Shown here one piece after another: positions 32,640 through 44,585 of a DNA stretch of 64,000 bases (positions are counted from its first letter, which is position 1; every line of letters begins with the position of its first letter). A program made the translations under genes and the position numbers. Where the stretch lies: the NCBI GenBank assembly GCA_902728285.1, contig CACVBU010000878.1, positions 41,356-105,355 on the forward strand, read 5' to 3'. This DNA is from Clytia hemisphaerica. Lineage: Eukaryota; Cnidaria; Hydrozoa; Leptothecata; Clytiidae. The notes beneath the pieces were generated by a model, which was given only the letters and a program-made list of their open reading frames with translations, did not search any database and was not told where the DNA came from.

Positions 32640-33060
32640 ATGTTCGAGTCACAGGCAATCATGTGGTACGAAATTTTATTATGGTTGGAAAGAATTGGCA
32701 GTTAGTTTTTTATAGAAGCACTCTGTAGTTGGATGTTCACGCCAGGAGATGTTCAACACTACTCGAAGCTCAGCCTGTGTTTGTACTGCATCTAAAAGGT
32801 GTAGTAGACTTTTGGTTAAGTGAAGATTGAGAGAAGTCTTCATCAGTACATAGCATAGCCACATAATAAGTAGAAAAGGTGTCATTACTTATATCGAATG
32901 GATCTGTATCGCTATCAGGCGATCTTACGATGGCATTTGTTCCGTGGTAATGTGCCACGATTAAACTAATGGTTGGATAAGGAATCCCATAAACTTCAAA
33001 GATGTTTGCTATCTTCCCTTGTGTCGTTTGTCTATTCCTTTGAGTCGAAGGCTTTTGTCA
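32640..33060 (-). pseudogene. Degenerate LINE reverse-transcriptase fragment
   Basis: On the minus strand, in broken frames: KAFDSKE (compare KAFDSV of non-LTR reverse transcriptases), then IANIFEVYGIPYPTISLIVA, then diverged sequence where the QGD-type motif is expected. Stops and frameshifts interrupt it. It is related to the fragment at 47.2-48.75 kb, which shows KAFDSVDRK and a similar LYGIP segment. Confidence 0.6.
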
Positions 33061-33076
33061 ACAAATAAGGATATTA

Positions 33077-33397
33077 CCTTTCAACCTAAACAACTCGATG
33101 ATTATTCTTACCATTAAATTTATTTTTGACTCCGAGAGGTTTAGTGGTGTCTTATTCTATTTTAATGATCTCCTTACACAGCTCTAATATATTTTTTAAT
33201 ATTTGTGTTTATCTTTTTAGTGATGGTTTTCCCTTTAAGTTTTTTCTTCTATTCAATAGCTTAGTACCCTTGGCGACATCACTTAGTGCCTTGCGGGGGG
33301 AGGAGCTATTTACTTTTTCTGTGTTTGTTTTTGTCAGTAGTATATGTTCGTAAGTGTAATGTAGTTTTTCAAATCATATAAAAAAATTAAAAAAAAA
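33077..33397 (+). mobile_element. 5'-truncated A-tailed retroposon
   Basis: A roughly 320-bp insert ending in an A-rich tail, flanked by the 10-bp direct duplication AAGGATATTA (33067-33076 and 33398-33407). The unit recurs, inverted, in the right arm (about 36250-36590), so it inserted before the arms were duplicated. It looks like a LINE 3' end; no reverse transcriptase is included. Confidence 0.75.
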
Positions 33398-33600
33398 AAG
33401 GATATTATTCCATTCATTTTACGTCACGTCACAAGTTTTGGACTGGATACCAAGAGTTACAACCTAGGTGTGGAACTGACCGCGAGCCATGTACAATGGT
33501 TGATAGCACCCATAGAGGTGGTTCAGTCGGTCATTAACTATTCCGAAGATATATCGAAGATTCAATCATTCAAGAAAGCATCTATTTTATTGCTGCCTGC

Positions 33601-36059
33601 TTCCCAAAATTTGACATTTGCTCCAAACTATTGAGTGTTATTTACCGTTGAAAAGGATTTTTGCTCCGGCCTAGGAGCCTTTAATTCTCTCTTCCGACAA
33701 GAAGGGTCAAGACATTTTTTGTTTGTTTATCTAATCCGATGATCTATTCCGATTTAACAAAAACGGATCACTGATTCCGATAATATTGTGATTTGATTGG
33801 CCGAAAAGTATTTAGAAAAAGATGGCTATCGAAAGTGGACTTTAGCTGACTGTGTAGCAAATACTGGCAAATCTCAGTGAAAAATTGATCATTTTCATCC
33901 TTATTCATGATGTTTTGGACACGATTTATGAGAAGTTTGATGGTGCGTTGTACGTTGTACTGTATACTGAATTCAAATACGCGTGTTTCTCATGATTTTA
34001 TGCTGTAAAAATGATCTATTTTGGACTTTTGGTCATTTTTCATGATGTGATGATATCTAATTGGTGGTTGTCCCTTTTGGATTTTCAAACTTGACAATGA
34101 AACTTTCAAACACACAGCCATTGATACACAGTATTTTTTGTGGTGTTATGTATTGCTGAAAATGATCCTGTTTTGGACTTTGTTATTGTTGTATTCATCA
34201 TCAGCTGGCGACCGTTCCTTTTGATTTTTCAAACCCGACACACAGATTTTTTACAAACATATCACTATGAGAATTCAATAAAGGATACTGAAACACAGTT
34301 CCTGTGTAAATTTTAACAAGATTGGAGAAATTTTCACAGTCAGACAGTGTTTTGGCTGAAAATTATCATTTTTGGACTTTGTTGTAATTTCATCGCGGCT
34401 GCTGGCGTCCGTTCCTTTTGATTTTTCAAACCCGACACATATTTTTTACAAACATATCACTATGAGAATTCAGTAAAGGATACTAAAACACAATTCCTGT
34501 GTAAATTTGAACAAGATCGGAGAAATTTTCACAGTATTATGGCTGAAAATGATCATTTTGGATTTTGTCGTAATTTCGTCGCGGCTGGCGACCGTTCCTT
34601 TTGATTTTTCAAACCAGACACAGATTTTTTACAAACATATCACTATGAGAATTCAGTAAAGGATACTAAAACACAATTCCTGTGTAAATTTGAACAAGAT
34701 CGGAGAAATTTTCACAGTGTTATAACTGAAAATGATATTTTTTGGACTTTGTCGTAATTTCATTAGCTGGGGCGTCTGTTCCTTTTGAACATTTTTCAAA
34801 CCCGAAACAGGTTTTTTTCCAAATATAACACTATTTATTACATACACACTATTGACCATTTAATTTGGTTTATCCTACTCTTCTCCAAGTATTATCCCAG
34901 CAGAAAAAATAATGCTTAGCTAAAAACCCGTGGCTTAATGGGATAAACTTTCGCGGGGATTAAATTTCGCTGATTTCGCGGAGTTGGGTGTCATCCGCAA
35001 AATTAAGTCTCAATGGAAATTTGGGAGGCCTCATTCGCGAAATATTTCTAAACAAAACTCAAAATTTGTCAAACAAATACTTTTTGAATGTTTACTGGCA
35101 TCAAAGAAGTGCTAATAATGTGTATTTCAACAACCAAAATGCACAATTTGCCCCTGCAATTTGACAGTTAAGTCACAAAATTTTGAAAATATTGCCACCC
35201 GCGAAATTAAGTCCCCGCAAAATTTTTAAATTTCGCGGGTAGGCCCAATCGCGAAAGTTTATCCCATTAACTAAATTTTATCCGGACAATCAAATCAACG
35301 GCGCATCATGGCTTCGCTATTGGCAAGTTTAGAAAAAAATAAATTTATAAGAACTTGGAAATATTGACTTCTAAATGTTTATCTCCTTTAGCTCCAATTT
35401 TGAACTTTTTAGTTGAGGATGAGTGGGCGGGGGATGGGCTTGGTTATTTAAGCAAGAAAGTGCATGTGTAATCACTTAGAAGAGCTAAACTTCCAGCTGG
35501 TTTATTTATTCGTACAATTCGTTAAGATTATTTCTCATACTCGCTCTGCAATAGATTTATTGCTTTGCTTTCTGATCTGTTCTGATTAGTAGTTTGTGGG
35601 CAACGTTCGAACACAACTAACTCAACAAGCTCATCTTTTACATCTTTTAATCTCTAAAGCCGGAGCTTCCAGCGCAGCTGGTTTATTCATGTTTAACAAT
35701 CACTCAATGTGAGTAAAAAGTAATAGAAGGTGTCAATATAACGTTCATTTCTCCAAAGTCGGGCTAAAATATTAAGTGTTATACACCGTTGAAAAGGATT
35801 TTTTATACTGAACAACAAGATGTACTTAGTGCGAGTAAAAAGCGATAAAATGTGTCAAAATGACGTCTAAAATGCTGAAATTTAATAAATCTGATAAATC
35901 GGAAAGAAATAAGTTCTCATTATTCTATCACTAAATGTCCTGACTTTAGGCCTAAGAGATTCTAATAGTTTAAACGCTGACAACCTCTTTTTTGTTCGCT
36001 TGACCCACATTGAGAACCTACCTTTTTGACAGATCGACTTTATTCAGTTTTATTCCGTA
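33601..36059. other. Palindrome centre with ~180-bp satellite
   Basis: Non-coding spacer between the inner arms. It contains the satellite at about 34040-34860 and, at 33601-33665 and 35690-35870, partial copies of the outer-arm sequence (TTGACATTTGCTCCAAACTA; CTCAATGTGAGTAAAAAG). No gene is supported. Confidence 0.6.
34040..34860 (+). repeat. Satellite-like tandem repeat, ~180-197-bp period
   Basis: The motif GACCGTTCCTTTTGATTTTTC recurs near 34211, 34409, 34591 and 34775, each unit also carrying CACTATGAGAATTCAGTAAA and CCTGTGTAAATTTGAACAAG. It is related to the 177-bp duplication at 13123-13440. Confidence 0.85.
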
Positions 36060-36867
36060 GCAGACAGCAATAAAATAGATGCTTTCTTGAATGATTGAAT
36101 CTTCGGTATATCTTCGGAATGGTTAATGACCGACTGAACCAGCTCTATGGGTGCTATCAACCATTGTGCATGACTCACGGTCAGTTCCACACCTATGTTG
36201 TTACTCCTGGTATCCAGTCCAAAACTTGTGACGTGACGTAAAATGAATGTAATAATATCCTTTTTTTTTTTAAATTTTTTATATGATTTGAAAAACTACA
36301 TTGCACTTACGAACATATGCTACTTACAAAAACAAACACAGAAAAAATGAATAGCTCCTCCCCCCGCAAGGCACTAAGTGATATCTCCAAGGGTACTAAG
36401 CTATTGAATAGAAGAAAAAACTTAAAGGGAAAACCATCACTAAAAGGATAAACACAAATATTAAAAAAATATTAGAGCTGTGTAAGGAGATCATTAATCT
36501 AGAATAAGACACTATTAAACCTCTCATAGTCAAGAATAAATTCAATGGTAAGATTAATTATTGAGTTGTTTAGGTTGAAAGGTAATAAATATCTTTATTT
36601 GTTGACAAAGGCCTTCGACTCAAAGGAATAGACAAACGACACAAGGAAAGATAGCATACATCTTTGAAGTTTATGGGATTCCTTATCCAATCATTAATTC
36701 AATCGTGGCACATTACCACGGAACAAATGCCATCGTAAGATCGTCTGATAGCGATATAGATCCCTTCGATATAAGTGATGACACCTTTTCTATTTTATGT
36801 GGCTATGCTATGTACTGATGAAGACTTCTCTCAATCGTCACTTAACCAAAAGTCTACTACACCTCCT

Positions 36868-37290
36868 GAGTCTGCTAAATGACGTGCCCTACGTGCCCAC
36901 GTGCCCTCATTTTTTTGATGTGCCTTCGTGCCCTACGTGCCTTACGTGCTTTCGTGCTCGCGTGCCTTACGTGCCCAACGTGCCTACGTGCTCGCGTGCC
37001 CTCCGAAATTTTACGTGCCCGACGTGCCTACGTGCTTACGTGCTTGCGTGCCCAAAGTTTTGACGTGCCCTGGAATTTTGACGTGCCCTCGAATTTGGAC
37101 GTGCCCTCAAATTTTGACGCACCCTCAAATTTTGACGTGCCCTGGAATTTCTACGTGCCCTGGAATTTTGACGTGCCCTGGAATTTTGACGTGCCCTCAA
37201 ATTTTGACGTGCTCTCGAATTTTGACGTGCCCTCGAATTTTGACGTGCCCTCGAATTTTGACGTGCCCTCGAATTTTGACGTGCCCTACC
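36868..37290 (+). repeat. Left minisatellite arm of copy B
   Basis: Units GACGTGCCCTCGAATTTT and GACGTGCCCTGGAATTTT of about 23 bp, with irregular ACGTGCCTACGTGCTCGCGT-type units at the outer end. ORFs here are unit translations. Confidence 0.93.
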
Positions 37291-37292
37291 TT

Positions 37293-38060
37293 GATGATTC
37301 ATTATCAGAAGACATTTCGTCCCTCTCCTATGAATTCTTCTGTGAAGTTAAACTGTTCCTCGTTCTGCACAAAAAAATCGCAAAAAGTCGGCACAAAAGA
37401 GTAAGAATAAAAAATCACCGTATTTACTCATCATCATATTGAGTACACCACACACTTCACAGCGTTTAATAAGATTGTCCTTGAATATATTCGCGAAAGC
37501 CATTGTTTTCGAATGTCGCTTATTTACACATAAGAATTAATGTCGTTGATTTACTATTTTCTTTTTAATTAAAAGTGCAGACACAGACAATTTGTATAAG
37601 AAAATGTGGTGTTTAAAGAAACACAAACTTTTCTTTTTGGTCAGTGGATTTAAGATTTTCAGCGTCACTGACTTTATGATGTTTTACTTAAAATGTTCTC
37701 CTTTTAAAGTGGAGACAACATACGATCTTTCCAAAATGGAAACACCATTTTTAATACAAATTTCCAAAAAAATTGGCATCGAATTAAAAAAGTTTTTACA
37801 TAGGGAAACAAAAAACTATGAGACTGTCTTTGTGCAAAATTTCAAGTTGTATTTCAATGTGATGCTTAAGATTTGAAGGAATTTCTGATGCCATACCTCT
37901 ATTAAAATCTTAAAAAATTCCTTTCTATTTCAAAAAGTTCATATAATTAACACTATATCCCCTAACTTGAAATAAAAAGAGAGCCAGCTGATAAAAAGTA
38001 AGTAGCACGCGTCTCACATATTTTCTCTTTTTTCAACCAATCAGAAAAGTTTGATTCGAA
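37293..38060. other. Core of foldback B, unique part
   Basis: No homology to the core of copy A was seen. The 94-aa ORF at 37592-37876 has no recognisable domain and is AT-rich; I do not call it a gene. Confidence 0.45.
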
Positions 38061-38705
38061 CAACGACTTAATAAAATAGATAGACCAAGAACTTCATACA
38101 ATGGCTCTTAAAAATCTTTTGTTTTCTATTCATTTTGTATTGTTTCATCTTGCCGTCTTTCCACCGTCCGCGTAAGTCATATTACAAAGAAATTAGACTT
38201 TTTACAAGCATCTCTAAATGGTGTAAAATCAATTATATCGAATTTCTACTGACCATAAACATAATTTTCGATTTTTTTTGCTTACGTCGGATCGCATTTT
38301 TAATCATCTTTCTCACAAGATATTTTTCAATATTTTTCGACAACACTGTTGCGCTTTTCAGCGCATTTTCTTTAAGTAAGAACTTAAACATTTTTGAAAG
38401 ACTCTAACTAAGAAAATAAACGTGCGTTCTTAAGATAGAAAACACAAACCTTATCCAAATACAAATGTTATAATTTTAACAATGTTTACTAATTTTTAAG
38501 CCTAAAAGTTTGACTTGAAATTAAGAACATATTCACAAAATTTAGGTCATGTGATTAGGTCAATATCAACCAATAGCTAATCTTAAAAAAATGCTTTTGC
38601 ACGCGGAATGACATTTTAATGATGCAAAAAATCATTAATTTTTTTATCATTCTTACGCGAATCATTTCAATAGGATACTGGTCTATCTATTTTATTAGGT
38701 CGTTG
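38061..38705. mobile_element. MITE with CAACGACTTAATAAAATAGA ends, full copy
   Basis: A 645-bp element. The left CAACGACTTAATAAAATAGA and right TCTATTTTATTAGGTCGTTG are inverted repeats of about 27 bp, flanked by the 7-bp duplication ATTCGAA (38054-38060 and 38706-38712). A second copy, truncated at the right, is at about 44586-45210. hAT-like is possible from the CA/TG ends. Confidence 0.88.
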
Positions 38706-38724
38706 ATTCGAAGTAATGCTTAAC

Positions 38725-39398
38725 CATGGAGGTATAAAGAAACAGGAGAAGTATGCTATTGTAACCAAGCTCGCCCTACGATTAAAAAAATTACGATGTA
38801 TGCATGCTCATAATCTCATATATCGTGCATTCTTAATGAGCTCTTTTATCCATAGGTGAAATCCTATTGGCTCATTTAAGCTTTAGAAATTAGATGAGAC
38901 GAGATTCATTGTTTCTGACATCAGTGTAAGAAAATATTTGGACTAAAAAAAGGCCTGTAAACTTGGCAATCCTTCATCAAATTATAAGATTTTTCGATCA
39001 ATGTTTTCCTTAAGGTGAACTCTATTGCTTGATACTTTCCTCCAAAATCCTCCAGCGATTTTATGTCTACACATTGAGTCTGAAACGTGTGTGCTTATAA
39101 AGAACTTTTCATTTTCTGACTTGAGAAAATATATTTTTGAAACAAAATTGAACGGATAGCGAAATGGAACATAAACTTGCTTCGTGGACGAATTTTTATC
39201 TAATTCTCGTATATTAAAAGGCGAGAATCTTCAATACTGATTATTAGAATGTTCATAGCAAACTTGAGTTCTACTAAAAAGTCTTATTTCATCGGGCGAG
39301 CTTAGAATTTCTTTTGATACATTTTATAAAAGAAATCAAAAGACTTTAACGACCAATTACCGACACATTCAACTCCTGTTTTTCTTTATACCTCTATG
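38725..39398. mobile_element. TIR element, CATGG family, copy 2
   Basis: 674 bp, near-identical to 10956-11631 and in the same orientation, flanked by the 7-bp duplication GCTTAAC (38718-38724 and 39399-39405). It is nested in the core of foldback B, 19 bp from the preceding MITE. Confidence 0.92.
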
Positions 39399-39565
39399 GC
39401 TTAACCATCTCCCTCGGTGTTTCTTGCTGATTCTTTTATACGCAGACAAAACATCTTCTTCATATTTTTTTCTTCCAACTTTAAAACCCCAACCAAGTGT
39501 AGTGTATAATTCATCATAGTGACAATACTGTTGTTAATTTTGACAATACGTTAAATACGCCGAAA

Positions 39566-39962
39566 TTGGAGGGCATGTCGAAATTGGAGGGCACGTCGAA
39601 ATTGGAGGGCACGTCAAAATTGGAGGGCACGTCAAAATTGGAGGGTACGTCAAAATTTGAGAGCACGTCGAAATTCGAGGGCACGTCAAAATTCGAGGGC
39701 ACGTCAAAATTTAAGGGCACGTCAAAACTTTGGGCACGTCAAAATTCGAGGGCACCTCAAAATTTAAGGGCACGTCAAAACTTTGGGCACGTAAGCACGT
39801 AGGAACGTCGGGCACGTAAAATTTCGGAGGGCACGCGAGCACGTAGGCACGTTGGGCACGTAAGGCACGCGAGCACGAAGGCACGTAAAGCACTTAGGGC
39901 ACGAAGGCACGTCAAAAAAATGAGGGCACGTGGGCACGTAGGGCACGTCATTTAGCAGACTC
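39566..39962 (-). repeat. Right minisatellite arm of copy B
   Basis: Reverse-orientation array of GAGGGCACGTCGAAATTG units, with irregular GGCACGTAGGCACG-type units at the outer end mirroring the left arm. Confidence 0.92.
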
Positions 39963-40825
39963 TACACCTCCTAGATGCAGTACAAACACAGGCTGAGCTT
40001 CAAGTAGTGCTGAACATCTCCTTGCGTGAACATATCCAACTACAGAGCGCTTCTATAAAAAACTAACTATCAATTCTTTCCAACCATCATAAAATTTCGT
40101 ACCACATGCTTGCCTGTGACTCGAACATGAGTAAAGACAAGCTTGCTAGTGAAGTTATCACCTCGTAACCAAAACAGGAAAGAGAAAATGTTGGAAATAG
40201 ACCACACTAAACTTACTACCGACTACATAGTATTATAAGACACTGGCTGTAAAACCACTGAAATCGAAATTACTGAACGCGAAACTCTGATGGCAGACAG
40301 GGATGTATGGAGATAGATGATCAGATTGTCTAGGTAATCAATAACCCGTCCGTGTAAGGGTAGTGATAGTGTTTAGTATGGCCTGACTGTCATATGTACA
40401 GAAAAATTACGCAACCAGATGCCCAGGAATTGCTGACGTCACAATGTCGGATTGCTTCTTAGTTCTTTGGTTGATTTTGATGAGTAACTGAAAAGGATTT
40501 CATAAGAAATGGTGATCGCACTGAGTATTTATAGCAAGACAAAAATGTCCTCAGTATCATGACATACAACTTTGATGGGGGACTTTCGTTTCTCTTCCCA
40601 ATTTACGATACTCAGTTGTAATGATGTCTGCTCCCTTTGTAAACGATTGATAACATATACTTATATGATACTTAGATACTTTCATGCTATGATAGCAGGA
40701 AGCTTGTAATCCTAGGAGGGAACATTGAGTGTCAAAGTAGTAGTGTAGTAGTAATACAATAATGACCGGTTGGTGAGGGCTGTACTGAGGAATATTAGTA
40801 TGTTTGAAGTACATCTGCGATGAAA

Positions 40826-42405
40826 GAGGCCCCCCCAGCGGACCCAAATTTCACGCATTCACGCAAAATTTTTTCGCAATTCACGCATTCACGCAAGTTT
40901 TTCTCGAAATTCACGCAAACCCAATTTTTTGGGAAATCGGGGAAATTTTCGGAAAAAATCGGGGAAAATGTCAAAAATAGAGGTCTTGCACATTTCGCTA
41001 AGTTACGTAATTTACGTAATTTCCGCCATTATGGAGTAAAACGTTCGATTTGCATAAAAAAGTATGACAAGGCTGTACTCGAGATATTATTCGACCGGAT
41101 CTGGTCATGCACTTGAGAAAAACTTAACTCAGTAGTGATTTTTTCCTGTAAACCTGACTATAAGACACCGTGTTTGGTAGCGTCATAAGAAGTCCCCAAA
41201 TAGAAAGTGTTACGTAATTTTTCAACTTTAATCACATGCCATCATGCAAAATATTTGATTCTTTTAACTTGTCACGATCGATTGGAAAAGGTGAAGCTTC
41301 TGCAGTTAACGTATCGCGATAGTAAGTGAAAAGATATGCGCCGCAGGCGAATTTTTGTACAAAAAATAGCTTAAACATTATCAAAAATAGGTCAAACAAA
41401 CTCGAGTATGACACCATGATGCTTAGCTCTGGGGTAAGGAGGCGCAACCATGGTTTACGCAGAGAGGAAATTTTTACATTTCTGTCACTCGCGTTTGGCT
41501 TAAAATGCTCTCTTTAACACCATTGAAAAAGAATGTAGTCTAAATTCGTTAGAGGCAAGGTACCATCGCTTGATAGCTTGTAAAATTAGGTAAAAGAATG
41601 AACATTTGTTGCAAGCGAAGCGATCAAAAAAAATTAAAAAGAAAGGTTTTAATCAGGGCTCGCGAATTAATTTCCTAGCGTGGAGGGGCCTAAAACATAG
41701 TGACTAAGGAGGCGCAACCATATTTTGCGCCGACAGGAGAAAATTTCTATTTTAACCCTCTGATGTGCTTAAATACGACTCCATTTCAGACTAATTTTGC
41801 CAAGAAATCAGGTTATTGAAAGTCTACATCATGGGTAAAAATTTCTTTGAAATAAGTTTCTTTTTATTTGCAAAAACGTGGTGAAGTCATGGCCGCCTCC
41901 TGCCCCCGGTGGCTCTGCCCCTGGCCCTGACCCTGGCCCTGGATCACTCATCATGCATAACCATGGTTTTATCTTAAACAAACACTTTCAAGGGGGCAAA
42001 TTAGAGTTATTTAAGATTCGAGGGCCAATACATGTTTGGCCCGAGCGAAAAAATCTGGAAATTTAAGGTGTCTAGATTGCTAGAAAGCGCATCTAAATCA
42101 TGAATCGTTTTATAAAATAGAGAATTTGAAAGTTGCTGATTTTTTTGTGCACCTTCACCTGGCATCCCTTGAATTTGGGATAGGTGCGCACCTTGGGGTT
42201 TTCTACAAACTGTGAAAAGGAAAAATTCACGCGTTCACGCAAAAAAACAGGGCAGATTCACGCATTCACGCAATAGAAATATGGATTTTCACGTTCACGC
42301 AAGTTTTTTCAATTCACGCATTCACGCAATTTTTTTTCGATTTTCACGCATTCACGCAACCAAAAAAGCCCATTCACGCATTCACGCAAACCGCTGGGGG
42401 GCCCC
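40826..42405. mobile_element. TIR element with TTCACGCATTCACGCAA arrays
   Basis: The ends GAGGCCCCCCCAGCGG and CCGCTGGGGGGCCCC are inverted, flanked by the 6-bp direct duplication ATGAAA (40820-40825 and 42406-42411). Both subterminal regions (40847-40920 and 42227-42390) contain repeats of TTCACGCATTCACGCAA in the same orientation. Inside is half of the MITE found whole at 43736-43887. No transposase was recognised. Confidence 0.78.
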
Positions 42406-42789
42406 ATGAAACGATCTTCCGCTAATTTCTGTAAGGACCATATTATTCTGAAACTATCAACACTTCCTGTTTTTGCACAGTTTTTGACATCAAACTAAAT
42501 ATTGCTTTTGCTACAATTGATTGGTTTTACACTTGTACTTAAAAAAAAAAATGTATTCAAAGCTATGAGGCCTTCTTTTGACCAGAAACTTTGAAAGAAA
42601 AAAGCTCAAATATAATCATCATCATCTATAACCGGGACTTTTATGGAGGGTGTGTACGGAGGTCACAAACTGTAGCGCGGTCTGACTAATTCCAGGCTTT
42701 ATTTTTACGCGCTATCAGTAAGCATAAAAAGGTACCGTGAAAATCACATGCAGTCACAGGTCGAAATCTTAGTAGTAGTCTAGTAGTGT

Positions 42790-43175
42790 TCAGTGATGCC
42801 TAACACTTGCAGTTTTCAGAAGTAAAAATTATGACGTCACTTATATATAGCTTCTTTTGTTTTTTACTCACATTGAGTAAATTTTCAAACTATTTTGTAA
42901 GCAAATAAATTGTTCAGCATGAAAAATCCTTTCCGACGCTATATAACACTCAAAAGTTTAGAGCAAATGTCAAATTTTGGGAAAACGATGACGTCATTTT
43001 GACACCTTCCATCGTGTTTTACTCGCATTGAGTACAATTTCAGACTTTTTCATAAGCAAAAAAGTTGTTCAGCGTGAAAAAATACTTTCCAATGGTATAT
43101 AATATGCCTATGCTCGAAGACAAGGTGTGCAAAGTGGCACTCGACGGTTTTTCACTCCTAGGGACCTAATGAACA
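42790..43175. repeat. Outer inverted arm, right
   Basis: Reverse complement of 31050-31440, with point differences and little length change. Confidence 0.85.
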
Positions 43176-43735
43176 TATTTCAACCCTAAATTCCCCTGGA
43201 CTACCCTGTGCTCTTTGTATAAATGTCAAATGGAGTTCCCGTACAAAATTTGAGCAAAAGATATGGAAGTGACAAAAAGTTAGAGGGGGTTCCTATTTTT
43301 GGAGGTTTCAAAAATTGATGACGTCATCAGGTGGCAATGACGTCATCACTAAGGATAAAATTTTGTTAGAAGTTGTCAATTCATGATTTAGCCACACTGC
43401 CAAAATTTCATGAAAAAATATTAAGTCTATCAAAAGTTATTAAAAGTTTTCAACCAGGGGGGACCTATAGCCCCAATATGCACGAAGGGTTAAAACAATT
43501 TTTTCGGGAGTTATTAACAAAAAAGAGAGAAGGTATCAATTAAAAAAATTCCTTTTTTTTGGTATATCGTTTTTTGAGGGCTTTCCAATGGTGTAAGTGG
43601 TTATGAGTGTATGAAATAATTTGCCGGGCCTAATCCGCTTACCCCTTTTTAATTACACTTAAATGTATTGAGTCTGCCAAAATTATCAACTCTACAATCT
43701 GATTATTTTGTAATCTTAGCCAACAATCTCGTACA

Positions 43736-43887
43736 AGAGGTTTTTCACATTTCATTAAGTTACTTAGTTTCCGCCATTATGATGTAAAACGTTCGAATTG
43801 CATAAGGGATCGCCTCTACGGAATCGAATGTTTTCTTCCATAATGTTGGAAATTACGTAACTTAGCAAAATGTGAAGAACCTCTATA
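43736..43887. mobile_element. 152-bp MITE with ~60-bp inverted arms
   Basis: GAGGTTTTTCACATTTCATT at 43736 is mirrored by AAAATGTGAAGAACCTC near 43885. The arms also share TTCCGCCATTATG / CATAATGTTGGAA. A half copy is at 40980-41060. Confidence 0.7.
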
Positions 43888-44585
43888 ACGCCCCCACTGA
43901 ACTCTTAAATAAAATCTGGAATAGAAATCTCTGTACCGAAATCTTAAACTTTTCAAGCCCACTATGCCTAAAATGGTTGCACTGTTTGCGGGGAAAGATT
44001 AGGCGGATCAAAATAGTTACCACAGCTGCGGGGGTTTTGAAAAGGGTCTCAGAATGATTGTCTGTTGTGAGCAAGATACAAGTAGACTTACCTTTTTGTT
44101 GTGCACACTTCAACTTTATCTGTCTTCTTTGCAAAGAGCAATGCTCTTATGAATTACTGAGGCATTGGTTCCTGCTTGATATAACTATGATGTTTCAATA
44201 TCATTTTTTTTCTATTATCAAATGTAGAAACCACAGAAATAAAGGAAAAGCATAATATACTACGTGGCATTTTTAATCAATTTTTTTTTGGTCCCCATTG
44301 AAAAAGATTTAAAAAAAAGTTTGTGACAAAAAGGTGTGCATTATTTATTCTTTTTGCCGATAACTTTCTAACCATTTTTCGCATAATAAAAAGTTTGTTA
44401 TCGTTGGAAAAAAATTTAAATACGCTTATATTTTCCACTTATCAGTTTTTCAAAATTTGTCTAAGAAAGTGAAGAAAAACGAAGAAGAAAACTTGCTACT
44501 TTTCGATAGAAAGGTGCTACGAAAATGATTTTTACACCAATCAAAAACTGAATATTACGCGAGTCCAAAAATATCTAGGTTCAAT
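43888..44585. other. Non-coding, nothing recognised
   Basis: AT-rich. The short overlapping ORFs on both strands near 43.9-44.25 kb have no family features. Confidence 0.4.

Larger units (their letters stand above)
31957..33600. repeat. Inner inverted arm, left, with LINE remnant
   Basis: About 1.64 kb that matches 40796-36060 in reverse complement at over 90 percent by eye once the foldback at 36868 is removed. It contains a minus-strand reverse-transcriptase remnant and a 5'-truncated retroposon. The left arm keeps the empty site for the foldback (about 32791-32806). Confidence 0.88.
36868..39962. mobile_element. Foldback element with minisatellite arms, copy B (MULE-like)
   Basis: A 3,095-bp copy of the family at 23422. 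The ends GAGTCTGCTAAATGACGTGC and GCACGTCATTTAGCAGACTC are flanked by the 10-bp duplication TACACCTCCT (36858-36867 and 39963-39972). The left arm of the palindrome keeps the same site unoccupied, which proves the boundaries. The core (37293-39565) differs from copy A and itself holds two MITEs. Confidence 0.93.
36060..40796. repeat. Inner inverted arm, right (split by foldback B)
   Basis: Reverse complement of 31957-33600, split by the 3.1-kb foldback copy B. Without that insert and one target copy it is about 1.63 kb, equal to the left arm. Confidence 0.88.
30301..43489. mobile_element. Giant nested palindrome bounded by TTAA and CCCTTCGTGCAT ends
   Basis: TTAA CCCTTCGTGCAT at 30297-30312 is mirrored by ATGCACGAAGGG TTAA ending at 43493. 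Between them, two further pairs of inverted arms are nested in the same order (31050-31440 with 42790-43175; 31957-33600 with 36060-40796), around a centre at about 33.6-36.06 kb. Length is about 13.2 kb including later insertions. It may be one large TTAA-class element, or an inverted duplication whose outer repeat family happens to give the TTAA edges. I cannot decide between these. Confidence 0.5.

Noticed and set aside
32960..33000. FEVYGIPYP motif first taken for the CEVEVYG end of an F5/8C domain
   Set aside because: The neighbouring KAFDS and LIVA segments identify it as a LINE reverse-transcriptase remnant.
37592..37876. 94-aa ORF in the core of foldback B, considered as a transposase piece
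   Set aside because: No catalytic or zinc-binding motif, and too short.
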